Shown: positions 26,090 through 36,623 of the stretch, in pieces
Layout: every line of letters begins with the position of its first letter
How positions within the stretch are numbered: the first letter of the stretch is position 1
NCBI RefSeq assembly: GCF_000820105.1
Contig: NZ_CDDB01000097.1
Coordinates: 1-64,000 of the forward strand
Length of the DNA stretch: 64,000 bases
Reading direction: 5' to 3'
DNA from: Aeromonas schubertii
GTDB taxonomy: Bacteria; Pseudomonadota; Gammaproteobacteria; Enterobacterales; Aeromonadaceae
Notes under the pieces: generated by a model
The model's database searches: none
What the model saw: the letters and a program-made list of their open reading frames with translations, nothing else
What the model was told of the DNA's origin: nothing
Program-made: the position numbers and the translations under genes

Positions 26090-29000
26090 ATGTTCACTCT
26101 CTATCACTCCAACCAGCTCGACGTGCTCAAGGCCCTGCTGGTGGAACTGGTGCGCCGCGACCCGCTGACCGATCCGTTCGAGCACGAGCAGATCCTGGTC
26201 CAGAGCCCCGGCATGGCCCAGTGGCTCAAGCTCGAGCTGGCCAGTGCCTTCGGTATCGCCGCCAACATCGACTTTCCCCTGCCCGCCAGCTTCATCTGGC
26301 AGATGTTTATCGAGGTGCTGGGGGACGTGCCGGCGCGTAGCCCCTACAACAAGCCGAGCATGAGCTGGCAGCTGATGATGATTTTGCCTACCCTGCTCGA
26401 GCGGCCCGACTTCGCCCCCCTGCGCGGCTACCTGTCGCCTGAGGGGGAGGCCCCCGAGCAGGTGCGCCTGTGGCAGCTGTGCCAAAAGGTCGCGGATCTG
26501 TTCGACCAGTATTTGGTCTACCGCCCCGACTGGATCGAGCGCTGGGAGCGCGGTGAGGGGCTGCCCGAGGAGCTCGGCGAGGTGACCGGGCAGGATTGGC
26601 AGCCCGTGCTGTGGCGCGAGCTGGTGGCCCGCACCCTGCAACTGGCCGACAGCGGCTATCACAGAGCGAACCTGTTCGAATCCTTTATTCAGGCGCTGCA
26701 GAGCGGTGCCCCTCTGCCGGGCAAGCTGCCCAAGCGGGTCTTCGTGTTCGGCATCTCGGCCCTGCCCCCCGGTTATGTGGAGGCGCTGCGGGTGCTCGGT
26801 GAGCGCATCAAGGTGCACCTCTTTGTCACCAACCCCTGCCGCTACTACTGGGGGGACCTGCTCGATCGCAAGACCATGGCCCGCCTCGAGCGGCGTCTGC
26901 GCCCCGGCACGGATCTTGAGACCCTGCAAGGGGAGACCAATCCCCTGCTCGCCTCCATGGGCAAGCTCGGGCGCGACTACCTGCACCACCTGATGGGGCT
27001 GGAGCCGCCGGAGGTGGAGGCCTTCGTCGACATGGCCGAAGACACCCTGCTGCATCGGCTGCAATCCGATGTGCTGGAGCAGCGCGATCGAGGCGCCGTG
27101 TTCGACAACCCCGATGCGAGCCACCACAAGACGGCGCTGCTGCCTGGCGATCGCAGCCTGCAGATCCACGCCTGTCACAGTCCCGTGCGCGAGCTCGAGG
27201 TGTTGCACGATCGCCTGCTCGATCTGTTCGAGGGCGACCCGACCCTGACTCCGAAAGAGGTGGTGGTGATGATGCCGGACGTGGCCGGCTACGCCCCCTT
27301 CATCCAGGCGGTATTCGGTGCCCGTGGCCAGATCCCCTTCTCCATCTCGGATCGGGCCGCCAGCCAGGAGAGCCCGCTGCTGCAAAGCTTCCTGGCGCTG
27401 CTGCGCCTGCCGCGCCAGCGCTTCGGGGCGGGGGAGCTGCTCGCCCTGCTCGAGGTACCGGCGGTGCTGCGCCGCTTCGCCCTGACGGTGGAGGAGTTCG
27501 ACACCCTGCGGGTCTGGGTACAGGAGAGCGGCATCCGCTGGGGGCTCGACGATGCCTACCCGGAGCGCTTCGACCTGCCGGCCCTGTCGGGTAACTCCTG
27601 GCTGTTTGGCCTGCGCCGCATGCTGCTCGGCTACGCCATGGGGGAGGGGGAGCCGGTGGCCGGCATCCTCCCCTACGCCGAGATCGAGGGTCAGCAGGGG
27701 GTGACGCTCGGCAAGCTCGCCGCCTTCGTCGACACCTTGGCCCACTTCCTGCCGCTGCTCGACGCGCCCCGCTCTCTGCCCGAGTGGAGCCGGCTGCTGC
27801 ACGCCCTGCTGGGGGCCTGCTACGAGCCTGACGAAGACGAGGAGCGCCACATCCAGCTGGTGCGCGACGCCATCGCCGATTGGCAACAGGCCCTCGGCGA
27901 GGTGCGCTTCGACGAGCCGGTGACGCCGGCGCTGCTGCAAGACGTGCTCGGCCAGGCCCTGGCCGCCCAGCGCTCGAGCCAGCGCTTCCTCGCCGGCCAG
28001 GTCAACTTCTGCACCCTGATGCCGATGCGCTCCATCCCGTTTCGCCAGGTCTGCCTGCTCGGCATGAACGACGGCGTCTACCCGCGAACCCTGCCGCCCA
28101 TGGGATTCGATCTGATGGCCCTGGCCGGCCGGCGTGGGGACCGATCCCGCCGCGATGACGACCGTTACCTCTTCCTCGAGGCGCTCTTGAGCGCCCAGGA
28201 CGGCCTCTACATCAGCTATCAGGGCTTCAGCGTGCAGGACAACAGCGAGCGCGAGCCCTCCGTGCTGCTGGCCGAGCTGCTCGACTACCTGCGCCAGGGC
28301 TTCGTGCTGGCCGGTGACGAAGCGCTGCCCGACGACGAATCGGGCCAGCGCCTGTTGCAGGCTCTGGTGACGGCCCACCCGCTCACCCCCTACAGCCGCG
28401 ACTACTTCTTCCCAAGCGACGAGCGCCTCTTTACCTACGCCGCCGACTGGCTGCCGGCGCTGACCCCGAGAGCCGGGGCGCGCAACTTCCAGAGCGGCGA
28501 TCTGCCCCTGCCCCCCGAGATGGAGGGGGGCGAGCTGGAGCTGGCCGAGCTGCTGCGCTTCTACCGCAACCCGGCGCGTTATTTCCTCAACCGCCGCCTC
28601 AAGGTGTGGTTCGAGCTGGATGACACTCGGCTCGAAGAGAACGAGCCCTTCGCCCTCGATGGGCTGGAGAACTACCAGCTCAAGGATCGGCTGCTGGCCG
28701 CCCACCTGGAGGAAGGGGGAACGGCGCGCCTGCGCGAGCGGCTGCGCCTGGCCGGCCAGCTGCCCCAGAGCTGGTTTGGCCCCCTGCTGCTCGATGAGCT
28801 CGATGACAAGATGGCCGGGCTCGCCGAGCGGGTGCGCCCCCTGCGATCGGAAAAAACGCCGGTGGAGATCGACATCCCCCTGCCCCAGGGTCGGCTGCTC
28901 GGCTGGCTCGACACCGAGCAGGGCAATCAACTCATCGTCAAACCCGGCAGCTTCCACGGCCGCGACTGGTTGCAAGGCTGGCTCAGGCATCTGTGCCTGT

Positions 29001-29383
29001 GTCTCTCGCGCTCTGCGGGTGAGACCCTGCTGCTCGACGGGACCAAGAGCTGGCGCCTGCCCGTGCTCGCACCCGAGGTGGCCCGCAGCCACCTGCTCGC
29101 CCTGGTCGATGACTGGGTGGTGGGGCTGCGCCGTCCGCTGCCGCTCTTTCCCAAGAGCGCCTGGAGCTGGCTGGCTGAGCAGGCGAAGAGCGGTGACGAG
29201 GAGAAGGCCCAGCGCGCCGCCCGCACCAGTTTCGAAGGGGGGTGGCAGCTCACGGGCGAGGGGGAGGACCCCTACATCCAGCGCTGCTTCCCCGCCCTGG
29301 ACGAGGCCCTGATGAGCCAGCTTGTGGCGCTCGCGCGCACCCATCTGCACCCCCTGTATCAGGCGCTGGAGGAGTTCGACTGA
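26090..29383 (+). CDS. recC: Exonuclease V subunit RecC
   Basis: A 1097-residue RecBCD subunit that recognises Chi and holds the split DNA strands. The N-terminus (LYHSNQLDVLKALLVELVRR, SPGMAQWLKLELA, NIDFPLPASFIWQMF) matches E. coli RecC (1122 residues); helicase-like folds lack a Walker A motif as expected. The start is the ATG at 26090; a TTG two codons earlier is in frame. It overlaps recB by one base. There is no ptrA gene between recC and recB, unlike E. coli. Confidence 0.96.
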   Translation: MFTLYHSNQLDVLKALLVELVRRDPLTDPFEHEQILVQSPGMAQWLKLELASAFGIAANIDFPLPASFIWQMFIEVLGDVPARSPYNKPSMSWQLMMILPTLLERPDFAPLRGYLSPEGEAPEQVRLWQLCQKVADLFDQYLVYRPDWIERWERGEGLPEELGEVTGQDWQPVLWRELVARTLQLADSGYHRANLFESFIQALQSGAPLPGKLPKRVFVFGISALPPGYVEALRVLGERIKVHLFVTNPCRYYWGDLLDRKTMARLERRLRPGTDLETLQGETNPLLASMGKLGRDYLHHLMGLEPPEVEAFVDMAEDTLLHRLQSDVLEQRDRGAVFDNPDASHHKTALLPGDRSLQIHACHSPVRELEVLHDRLLDLFEGDPTLTPKEVVVMMPDVAGYAPFIQAVFGARGQIPFSISDRAASQESPLLQSFLALLRLPRQRFGAGELLALLEVPAVLRRFALTVEEFDTLRVWVQESGIRWGLDDAYPERFDLPALSGNSWLFGLRRMLLGYAMGEGEPVAGILPYAEIEGQQGVTLGKLAAFVDTLAHFLPLLDAPRSLPEWSRLLHALLGACYEPDEDEERHIQLVRDAIADWQQALGEVRFDEPVTPALLQDVLGQALAAQRSSQRFLAGQVNFCTLMPMRSIPFRQVCLLGMNDGVYPRTLPPMGFDLMALAGRRGDRSRRDDDRYLFLEALLSAQDGLYISYQGFSVQDNSEREPSVLLAELLDYLRQGFVLAGDEALPDDESGQRLLQALVTAHPLTPYSRDYFFPSDERLFTYAADWLPALTPRAGARNFQSGDLPLPPEMEGGELELAELLRFYRNPARYFLNRRLKVWFELDDTRLEENEPFALDGLENYQLKDRLLAAHLEEGGTARLRERLRLAGQLPQSWFGPLLLDELDDKMAGLAERVRPLRSEKTPVEIDIPLPQGRLLGWLDTEQGNQLIVKPGSFHGRDWLQGWLRHLCLCLSRSAGETLLLDGTKSWRLPVLAPEVARSHLLALVDDWVVGLRRPLPLFPKSAWSWLAEQAKSGDEEKAQRAARTSFEGGWQLTGEGEDPYIQRCFPALDEALMSQLVALARTHLHPLYQALEEFD

Positions 29384-32300
29384 TGTCCCGCACCCTGGAA
29401 ACCCTGCGCTTTCCCCTGTTTGGCGAGCGCCTGATCGAAGCCTCCGCCGGCACCGGCAAGACCTACACCATCGCCGGCCTCTACCTGCGTCTCCTGCTCG
29501 GCCACGGCCCGGAAGATGAAGAAGGGCGGGTCACCGCCCACGTCCGGCCGCTCAGTGTGACCGAAATTCTGGTGGTGACCTTCACCGAGGCCGCCACCGC
29601 CGAGCTGCGTGGCCGTATTCGCGCCCGCATCCACGAGGCGCGTCTGGCCTTCCTGCGCGGGCAAAGCGGCGACCCTTTGCTGGCCCAGCTGCTCGACGAG
29701 GTGCCGGATCACCAGCAGGCGTCGCGCCTGCTGCTCGCCGCCGAGCGGCAGATGGATGAGGCGGCGATCTTCACCATCCACGGTTTTTGCCAGCGGATGC
29801 TCAAGAGCAACGCCTTCGAGTCGGGCGCCCTGTTCGAGACCGAGTTTCTCACCGACGACAGCCAGCTCAAGTTGCAGGCGGTGAGCGATTACTGGCGCGC
29901 CGACTTCTATCCGGCCGGGGAGTCCCTGGCCCGCGCCCTGCGTAAACACTGGAAGAGCCCGGCGGAGCTGCTCGCCGCCATCAACGGCTGGCTCGACAAC
30001 CCCGAGCTCGAGATCCTGCCCCCCGTGGGGGACGAGACCCTGTTCGATCGCCACGAGCGGGAGATGGCCCGTGTGGCGGCGGTGAAGGCCCAGTGGCGCG
30101 AGCACCTCGATGCCATCCGCGCCCAGACCGAGGGGGTGGTGAGCCGCTACACCGGCAAGAACTACGAGGGCTGGCTCGAGAAGATTGGCCAGTGGGCCCA
30201 CAGCGATGAGCACGGCTACGCCCTGCCCGAGCCCCTGGCCCGCTTCGCCCGCTCGACCCTGCTCGAGCACCTCAAGAAGGGGGGGGATGCCCCCGGTCTG
30301 CCGCTGTTTGACGCCATCGAGGCGCTGGTGACCCGCCCCCCCGCCATCGACGATCTGGTGTTGCAGCGGGCCGCCCGCGAGGTGCACAGGCGCATGGGGC
30401 GCGCCAAGCGCGAGGCCTATCAGCTCTCGTTCTCTGACTTGCTGGGGGATCTCGACCGGGCGCTCGCCTCGCCTCTGGGAGAGCGGCTGCGCGATCGCAT
30501 CCGTGCCACCTACCGGGTGGCCATGATCGACGAATTCCAGGATACCGACCCCCAGCAGTACCGCATCTTCCGCTCCCTCTACGGCGGGCAGGAGGAGACA
30601 GCCCTGCTGATGATCGGCGACCCCAAGCAGGCCATCTACGGCTTTCGCGGCGCCGATATCTTCACCTACATCCAGGCGCGCCGGGCAGTGAGCAGTCACT
30701 ACACCCTGGGGCGGAACTGGCGCTCGAGTCGGCCCCTGGTGGGGGCGGTCAACGCCCTGTTCGAGCGCGCCCGTGCCCCCTTCATCTATGACGATGACAT
30801 CCCCTTCCTGCCGGTAGAGGCCCAGGGCAAGAGCAAGTGCCTGACGCTGGCGGGGGCCGAGGCGCCGGCCCTGTGCTGCTGGTGGCTGGGGCAGGACCCC
30901 ACCATCAACAAGGGGAGCTATCAGTCGCGCATGGCGAACGCCACGGCGGCGGAGATCCACCGGCTGCTGACCCTGGCGCGCCAGGGGGAGGCCTCGATCG
31001 GCGACGCGCCCCTGCGTGCCGGCGACATCGCCGTGCTGGTGCGCACCGGCAGCGAGGGGCGGGTGATGCAGCAGGCCCTCTCGGCGCTCGGCATCGCCTC
31101 TGTCTATCTCTCCAACCGCGAAAGCGTGCTCGAGAGCACGGAGGCACGCGAGATCCTGCTGATCCTGCACGCCTGCCTGCACCCGAGCGACGAGCGGGCC
31201 CTGCGCGCGGCGCTCGCCACCTCCCTGTTTGACCTCGACGCCAAGGCGCTGGACGCCTTCAGCCGCGACGAGAAGCTGTGGGAAGCCACGGTGCAGGAGT
31301 TCACCGACTACCGCCGCCAGTGGCGCCGGGTCGGCGTGCTGGCCATGCTGCGCGCCCTGTTGCACCGGCGCCAGCTGGCCGCCAGCCTGCTCGCCGGCCC
31401 GTTCGGCGAGCGGCGCCTGACCAACTATCTGCACCTGGCCGAGCTGCTGGAGCAGGCGGCGGGCGAGCTCGATGGCGAGTATGCCCTGCTGCGCTGGCTG
31501 GCCGAGGCGACCCGGGATGGCGGCCAGGCCGAGGAGCAGGTGCTGCGCCTCGAGTCCGAGCGCAAGCTGGTGCAGATCGTCACCATCCACAAGTCCAAGG
31601 GGCTCGAATACCCGCTGGTGTTCCTGCCGTTTATCTGTGCCCACCGCGAGAGCGACACCCCCCTCTATCACGAGGAGAGCCGCACCCTGCTCGATCTCAC
31701 CCGCTCTGCCAAGGCGCTGGAGCAGGCCGAGCGCGAGCGGCTGGCCGAAGATCTTCGCCTGCTCTACGTGGCCCTGACCCGGGGCGTCTACGCCACCTGG
31801 CTGGGGCTGGCGCCGGTGCGCTCGGGGGCGGGCAAGTCCACCAAGACCGACCTGCACAAGACCGCCATCGGCTACCTGTTGCAACGGGGCGAGGAGGGGG
31901 AGGCCGAGCTCATGGCCGAGGCCCTGGCCGCCCTGGCGCGGGAGGTACCGGGGGTGGTGGTCGGTGAGCCGTCACTCACCCGCCCGGCCCCGCTGGTCGA
32001 CGAGCATGGGGAGGCGTCGGCGCCCCGGGTGCGCCGCTTCGGCGGTCTCATCGAGCGCGACTGGTGGGTCAGCTCCTACTCGGCGCTCTCGACCTCCGGC
32101 AGTCACCACGACCGCGGCGTGCTGGCGACCCCGGGGTTCGATGCCGAGGTGGCCCGCGAGCGCGGCGAAGAGGCGACGCCTGAGCGATCCATCTTCACCT
32201 TCCCGCGCGGCGCCCGGCCCGGCACCCTGCTGCACACCCTGTTTGAGGAGATCCCCTTCGCGCTGGCACGCGACCCCGCCAGCCACGGCGAGGTGGCCCC

Positions 32301-32901
32301 CAAGGTGGCGGCCCTGCTCGAGCGCGATGGGTTCGACCCCGAGTGGAGTCAGGTACTGACCGCGCATCTGGCTGCCGTGCTCGGCACCGAGCTGCAGCCC
32401 GGGCTGCGTCTGGGGGAGGTGGCGCACCATCAGGCCGAGCTCGAGTTCTTCCTGCCCATGGGGCGGGTGACGGCCGAGGGGCTCGATGCGGTGCGAAGGG
32501 CCCACGATCCCCTCTCGGCGCGCGGCAAGCCCCTCGGTTTTCAGAGCGTGCAGGGCATGCTCAAGGGCTTTATCGATCTGGTGTTCGAGTGGCAGGGGCG
32601 CTGGTTCGTGCTCGACTACAAGTCCAACTGGCTGGGCAATAGTCCCCTCGACTATGCCGGCGCGGCCCTCGAGCAGGCCATGCTCGATCACCACTACGAT
32701 CTCCAGTACCAGCTCTACACCCTGGCGCTGCACCGCCTGCTGGCCCATCGTCTGCCCGATTACGACCCGGCCCGCCACCTGGGCGGCGTCTTCTATCTCT
32801 TCCTGCGCGGCATGCCCGAGGCCGGCGTCTTCCACGCCGCCCCCTCCCTTGCGCTGGTGCGCGCCCTCGATTCACTCTTTGCCGGCGAGGAGGCAGCATG
32901 A
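29383..32901 (+). CDS. recB: Exonuclease V subunit RecB
   Basis: A 1172-residue SF1A helicase-nuclease of RecBCD. Walker A is ASAGTGKT at residues 20-27. Other helicase motifs include MIDEFQDTDPQQY, GDPKQAIYGFRGADI, TIHKSKGLEYPLVF and LLYVALTRG. The C-terminal nuclease domain carries WFVLDYKSNWLG, with the catalytic Asp and Lys. The reading frame extends upstream of the ATG into recC, but MSRTLETLRFPLFGERLIEA fits the family. It overlaps recC by one base and recD by four. Confidence 0.97.
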   Translation: MSRTLETLRFPLFGERLIEASAGTGKTYTIAGLYLRLLLGHGPEDEEGRVTAHVRPLSVTEILVVTFTEAATAELRGRIRARIHEARLAFLRGQSGDPLLAQLLDEVPDHQQASRLLLAAERQMDEAAIFTIHGFCQRMLKSNAFESGALFETEFLTDDSQLKLQAVSDYWRADFYPAGESLARALRKHWKSPAELLAAINGWLDNPELEILPPVGDETLFDRHEREMARVAAVKAQWREHLDAIRAQTEGVVSRYTGKNYEGWLEKIGQWAHSDEHGYALPEPLARFARSTLLEHLKKGGDAPGLPLFDAIEALVTRPPAIDDLVLQRAAREVHRRMGRAKREAYQLSFSDLLGDLDRALASPLGERLRDRIRATYRVAMIDEFQDTDPQQYRIFRSLYGGQEETALLMIGDPKQAIYGFRGADIFTYIQARRAVSSHYTLGRNWRSSRPLVGAVNALFERARAPFIYDDDIPFLPVEAQGKSKCLTLAGAEAPALCCWWLGQDPTINKGSYQSRMANATAAEIHRLLTLARQGEASIGDAPLRAGDIAVLVRTGSEGRVMQQALSALGIASVYLSNRESVLESTEAREILLILHACLHPSDERALRAALATSLFDLDAKALDAFSRDEKLWEATVQEFTDYRRQWRRVGVLAMLRALLHRRQLAASLLAGPFGERRLTNYLHLAELLEQAAGELDGEYALLRWLAEATRDGGQAEEQVLRLESERKLVQIVTIHKSKGLEYPLVFLPFICAHRESDTPLYHEESRTLLDLTRSAKALEQAERERLAEDLRLLYVALTRGVYATWLGLAPVRSGAGKSTKTDLHKTAIGYLLQRGEEGEAELMAEALAALAREVPGVVVGEPSLTRPAPLVDEHGEASAPRVRRFGGLIERDWWVSSYSALSTSGSHHDRGVLATPGFDAEVARERGEEATPERSIFTFPRGARPGTLLHTLFEEIPFALARDPASHGEVAPKVAALLERDGFDPEWSQVLTAHLAAVLGTELQPGLRLGEVAHHQAELEFFLPMGRVTAEGLDAVRRAHDPLSARGKPLGFQSVQGMLKGFIDLVFEWQGRWFVLDYKSNWLGNSPLDYAGAALEQAMLDHHYDLQYQLYTLALHRLLAHRLPDYDPARHLGGVFYLFLRGMPEAGVFHAAPSLALVRALDSLFAGEEAA

Positions 32902-34937
32902 GCGCATCCATCCACTCCACCGACAGCCCCCTGCTCACCCGGCTGCGCGCCCTGGCCGACGCCGGCCGGGTGCGCCAGCTCGACGTGCAGTTTGCCCGCC
33001 TGATCGAGAGCCTGGGGGGCGAGCAGGAGCTGGTGCTGGCCGCCGCCATGGCCTGCTTCGAGCTCGGCCGTGGCCATATCTGCCTGCCCCTGGCTGCCAT
33101 CGAACGCCCGTTCGGGCTGGATGGGGACGAGCGCGCCGCCCTGCTCGAGGGGCTGGCCCCCGCAAAGGCGTGGCCGGAGCGTCTGGCCGCCTCGCCCCTG
33201 GTGGGGGATGGCCGCCACGACACCCCCCACACGCCGCTGGTGCTCTGGCGCGAACGGCTCTACCTGACCCGCTACCACGACTTCGAGCGCTCGGTGGCGG
33301 GGCGCCTGCGCGCCCTCTCGGCGCGGGCCGAGTTTCCCGACATTCGTGCCGCGCTGGATCGCCTGTTTGCCCGCGACTACGGGCGCCTGTTTGCGGCGCT
33401 GCTGCCCCTTCGCACCGCGCCGGCCTTCTCGGTACGCCACTTCCTCGAGAAGTACCTGGATCTGGTCGAGGGGGCCGAACTGGCCTGGGGCGACATTGAA
33501 CGCTTGCTCGCCTCGGCCCAGAGCGGCGCCGATCTCGCCCCCCTCGATGCCCTGATCCCGCTGTCGGCCTGCTGCAACGGCCAGAAACTCGCGGCCGCCA
33601 CCGCCGCCGGCCGCCCCTTCGCGGTCATCTCGGGTGGCCCCGGCACCGGCAAGACCACCACGGTCGCCAAGCTGCTCGCCATCCTGGTCGAGACCGGTCT
33701 GAGCTCCGGGGCGGCGCCCGCCATCCGGCTGGTGGCCCCCACCGGTAAGGCGGCGGCGCGCCTGACCGAGAGTATCGGCGCGGCCCTGCAGGATCTGCCG
33801 CTCTCCCCCGAGGTGGTGAGCGCCATCCCGACCGAGGCGGGCACCCTGCACCGGCTGCTCGGGGTGATCCCGGGGCGCACCCGGTTCCGCCACCACGCCG
33901 GCAACCCCCTGCACCTGGACGTGCTGGTGGTGGATGAGGCCTCCATGGTGGACCTGCCCATGATGGCGCGCCTGCTCGAGGCCCTGCCGGCGAAGGCGCG
34001 CCTCATCCTGCTTGGCGACAAGGATCAGCTCGCCTCGGTCGAGGCCGGTGCCGTGCTCGCCGATATCTGCAGCTTCGTGGCGCAGGGGGTGAGCGAGCCC
34101 CAGGCCGAATGGCTGTCGGCCCAGAGCGGCTACCGGGTCAGCGGCTCGGCGGCGGGGGCTCCGCTGCGCGACAGCCTCTGCCTGCTCACCAAGAGCTGGC
34201 GCTTTGACGAGCGCTCCGGCATCGGCCGGCTGGCGCGTGCCTGCAACGGCGGCGATCCGGCTGCCGTCGAGCGGGTGTGGGGGGAGGGCTTTACCGATAT
34301 CGCCCTGCACCCCTGGAGCGCCGAGCGCTACGAGGCGCTGATCCAGCTGGCGGTGGAAGGTTATCGCCCCTATCTGGCGGCATTGCAGGAGGGGCAGGAT
34401 CCCAAGGCGGTGTTCCAGGCCTTCAACGGCTTTCAGATCCTCTGCGCCCTGCGCGAGGGGCCGTTCGGGGTCGAGGGGCTCAACGATCGCATCGAGGCGG
34501 CGCTCGGCCGGGCACGGCTGATTGCCAGGGAGGGGGAGTGGTACGCCGGGCGCGCCGTCATGGTGGTGCAAAACGATCACGGCATCGGCCTCTACAACGG
34601 CGACATGGGCCTGTGCCTGCCGGACGAGGAGGGGCGCCTCAAGGTGTGGTTCGAGCAGGCCGACGGCGGCGTGCGCAGCCTGCTGCCGAGCCGCCTGCCG
34701 CCCCACGAGACGGTGTTTGCCATGACCATCCACAAGTCCCAGGGCTCGGAGTTTGCCCACACAGTGCTGGTGCTGCCCGATGCTCCCAGCCCCCTGCTGA
34801 CCCGCGAGCTGGTCTATACCGGCATCACCCGCGCCAAGGGGCGGCTCGATCTCTATGGCGATCGCGCCCTGCTGGCCCAGGCGGTGCGCAAGAAGACCGA
34901 GCGTTATTCGGGATTGGCACAGAGGTTGGGGGAGTGA
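32898..34937 (+). CDS. recD: Exonuclease V subunit RecD
   Basis: A 679-residue SF1B 5'-3' helicase of RecBCD. Walker A is VISGGPGTGKTTTVAKLL, with VAPTGKAAARL and VVDEASMVDLPMM following. Late motifs are MTIHKSQGSEF and LVYTGITRAK. It is slightly longer than E. coli RecD (608). The gene overlaps recB by 4 bases, so recC-recB-recD is one unit. No terminator is evident in the 246-base gap before dbpA. Confidence 0.97.
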   Translation: MSASIHSTDSPLLTRLRALADAGRVRQLDVQFARLIESLGGEQELVLAAAMACFELGRGHICLPLAAIERPFGLDGDERAALLEGLAPAKAWPERLAASPLVGDGRHDTPHTPLVLWRERLYLTRYHDFERSVAGRLRALSARAEFPDIRAALDRLFARDYGRLFAALLPLRTAPAFSVRHFLEKYLDLVEGAELAWGDIERLLASAQSGADLAPLDALIPLSACCNGQKLAAATAAGRPFAVISGGPGTGKTTTVAKLLAILVETGLSSGAAPAIRLVAPTGKAAARLTESIGAALQDLPLSPEVVSAIPTEAGTLHRLLGVIPGRTRFRHHAGNPLHLDVLVVDEASMVDLPMMARLLEALPAKARLILLGDKDQLASVEAGAVLADICSFVAQGVSEPQAEWLSAQSGYRVSGSAAGAPLRDSLCLLTKSWRFDERSGIGRLARACNGGDPAAVERVWGEGFTDIALHPWSAERYEALIQLAVEGYRPYLAALQEGQDPKAVFQAFNGFQILCALREGPFGVEGLNDRIEAALGRARLIAREGEWYAGRAVMVVQNDHGIGLYNGDMGLCLPDEEGRLKVWFEQADGGVRSLLPSRLPPHETVFAMTIHKSQGSEFAHTVLVLPDAPSPLLTRELVYTGITRAKGRLDLYGDRALLAQAVRKKTERYSGLAQRLGE

Positions 34938-35183
34938 GTGATTGGATGGCGGTATACTGGTGGCCAAATGCACTATGCCACTACATTTCGCCGTTGCAGT
35001 GATGCGCTCCCTGGGCCACATCCAGTGTTGTCATGCCGAGGAACCCATCCGCTCTTTGGGCTGCGAAGCAACCGCGCCATCGGGGGGCTCGCTCATCCGC
35101 TGTCGGACCGGCCACCAGGAAACCTGCGCGTTTTCCCGCCAAGTCTGCTATGCTCCGCGCCCCTCCTATTTTTGTCCAGCGAG

Positions 35184-36572
35184 ATGCCAGCCGTGAACCA
35201 CACCGACTTTGCCCAACTGGGGTTGCCTGCCGCCCTGCAAGATAACCTCGATGCCCTCGGCTACAAGGAGATGACTCCGATCCAGGCCCAGAGCCTGCCG
35301 TTGGTGCTGGCCGGCAGGGATGTGCTCGCCAAGGCCAAGACCGGTAGTGGCAAGACCGCCGCCTTTGGCTTGGGCCTGCTGGCCGGTTTGGATGTGGGTC
35401 AGTTGTCGGTGCAATCCCTGGTGCTCTGCCCGACCCGGGAGCTGGCCGATCAGGTGGCGAGCGAGCTGCGCCGTCTGGCGCGCGCCATGCCCAACGTCAA
35501 GCTGGTGACCCTGTGTGGCGGCGTGCCGACCGCGCCCCAGTCTGCCACCCTGGGCTTTGGCGCCCACATCGCCGTCGGGACCCCGGGCCGGGTGCTCAAG
35601 CACTTGGAGCAGGGTACCCTGCGTCTGGAGTCCCTCACCACCCTGGTGCTGGACGAGGCGGATCGCATGCTCGACATGGGCTTTGGCGAGGATATCCATA
35701 AGGTGATCCGCTTTGCCCCGCGCGAGCGCCAGACCCTGCTCTTCTCGGCTACCTATCCGGAAGAGATCGCCAGCATGAGCCGTGGCGTGCAGCGCAGCCC
35801 GGTCGAGGTGAGCGTCGAGGCCATCCACCAGGACGCCGCCATCGCCCAGCAGCTGTTCGAGGTGGCGCCGGGTACTCGCCCCGAGGCGCTGGCCCGCCTG
35901 CTCAGCCACTACCGCCCTGCTTCCTGCGTGGTGTTCTGCAACACCAAGCGCGCCTGTGGCGAGGTGAGCGACTACCTGGTGAACCGCGGCTTCTCGGCCC
36001 TGACCCTCAACGGCGATCTCGAGCAGCGTGAGCGCGACCAGGTGCTGGTGCGCTTTGCCAACGGTAGCGCCGCCATCCTGGTGGCGACCGATGTGGCGGC
36101 CCGTGGCCTCGATATCAAGGAGCTCGGCGCGGTCATTAACTACGAGCTCACCTATGACCCCGAGGTGCACGTGCACCGCATCGGCCGTACCGGTCGTGCC
36201 GGTCAGCAGGGTCTGGCACTCTCCTTGTATCAGCCGAACGAAGCCCAGCGTGTGACTCTGATCGAAGAGTACCTCGGCAGCCCGATGCCACAGGGGGATC
36301 TGGCGGCGCTCGGCAGCGAGCTGCGCCCGGTGGCGCCCGAGTTTGCGACTATCTCCATCGGCGGCGGTCGCAAGCACAAGCTGCGCCCGGGGGATATTCT
36401 CGGCGCCCTGACCGGCGAGACCGGTCTGCCTGGGGATCAGGTGGGCAAGATCCAGGTGCAGGATCAATTCTCCTATGTGGCGGTGCGACGTGCCCAGGCC
36501 AAGGCGGCGCTCAAGCGCCTGAGCGATGGCAAGATCAAGGGCAAGAGCTATCGGGTGCGCCTGCTTGGCTGA
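35184..36572 (+). CDS. dbpA: ATP-dependent RNA helicase DbpA
   Basis: A 462-residue DEAD-box helicase for 50S assembly, specific for hairpin 92 of 23S rRNA. Motifs: Q motif near GYKEMTPIQAQSLP, Walker A AKTGSGKT, VLDEADRMLDMG, SATYPEEI and HRIGRTGRAG. The C-terminal DbpA RNA-binding domain ends DGKIKGKSYRVRLLG, as in E. coli. I chose the ATG at 35184 (MPAVNHTDFAQLG); a GTG at 35193 is possible, and the frame extends a long way upstream without family similarity. Confidence 0.95.
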   Translation: MPAVNHTDFAQLGLPAALQDNLDALGYKEMTPIQAQSLPLVLAGRDVLAKAKTGSGKTAAFGLGLLAGLDVGQLSVQSLVLCPTRELADQVASELRRLARAMPNVKLVTLCGGVPTAPQSATLGFGAHIAVGTPGRVLKHLEQGTLRLESLTTLVLDEADRMLDMGFGEDIHKVIRFAPRERQTLLFSATYPEEIASMSRGVQRSPVEVSVEAIHQDAAIAQQLFEVAPGTRPEALARLLSHYRPASCVVFCNTKRACGEVSDYLVNRGFSALTLNGDLEQRERDQVLVRFANGSAAILVATDVAARGLDIKELGAVINYELTYDPEVHVHRIGRTGRAGQQGLALSLYQPNEAQRVTLIEEYLGSPMPQGDLAALGSELRPVAPEFATISIGGGRKHKLRPGDILGALTGETGLPGDQVGKIQVQDQFSYVAVRRAQAKAALKRLSDGKIKGKSYRVRLLG

Positions 36573-36590
36573 CGGATCTTGGGTGAGAGA

Positions 36591-36623
36591 AGGGTCGGGC
36601 ATGATGTCCGGCCCTTTTTTTGC
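36591..36623 (+). terminator. Intrinsic terminator after dbpA
   Basis: Stem GGGTCGGGC / GTCCGGCCC (with two G-U pairs) and a short loop, followed by seven T residues. Confidence 0.85.

Noticed and set aside
26000-29350. 1116-codon open frame antisense to recC
   Set aside because: Same effect; Gln/Leu/Gly-rich low-information sequence with no domain, opposite a clear recC.
34938-35183. N-terminal extension of DbpA
   Set aside because: The frame is open, but the residues have no family similarity and MPAVNHTDFAQLG at 35184 fits the normal DbpA start and length.
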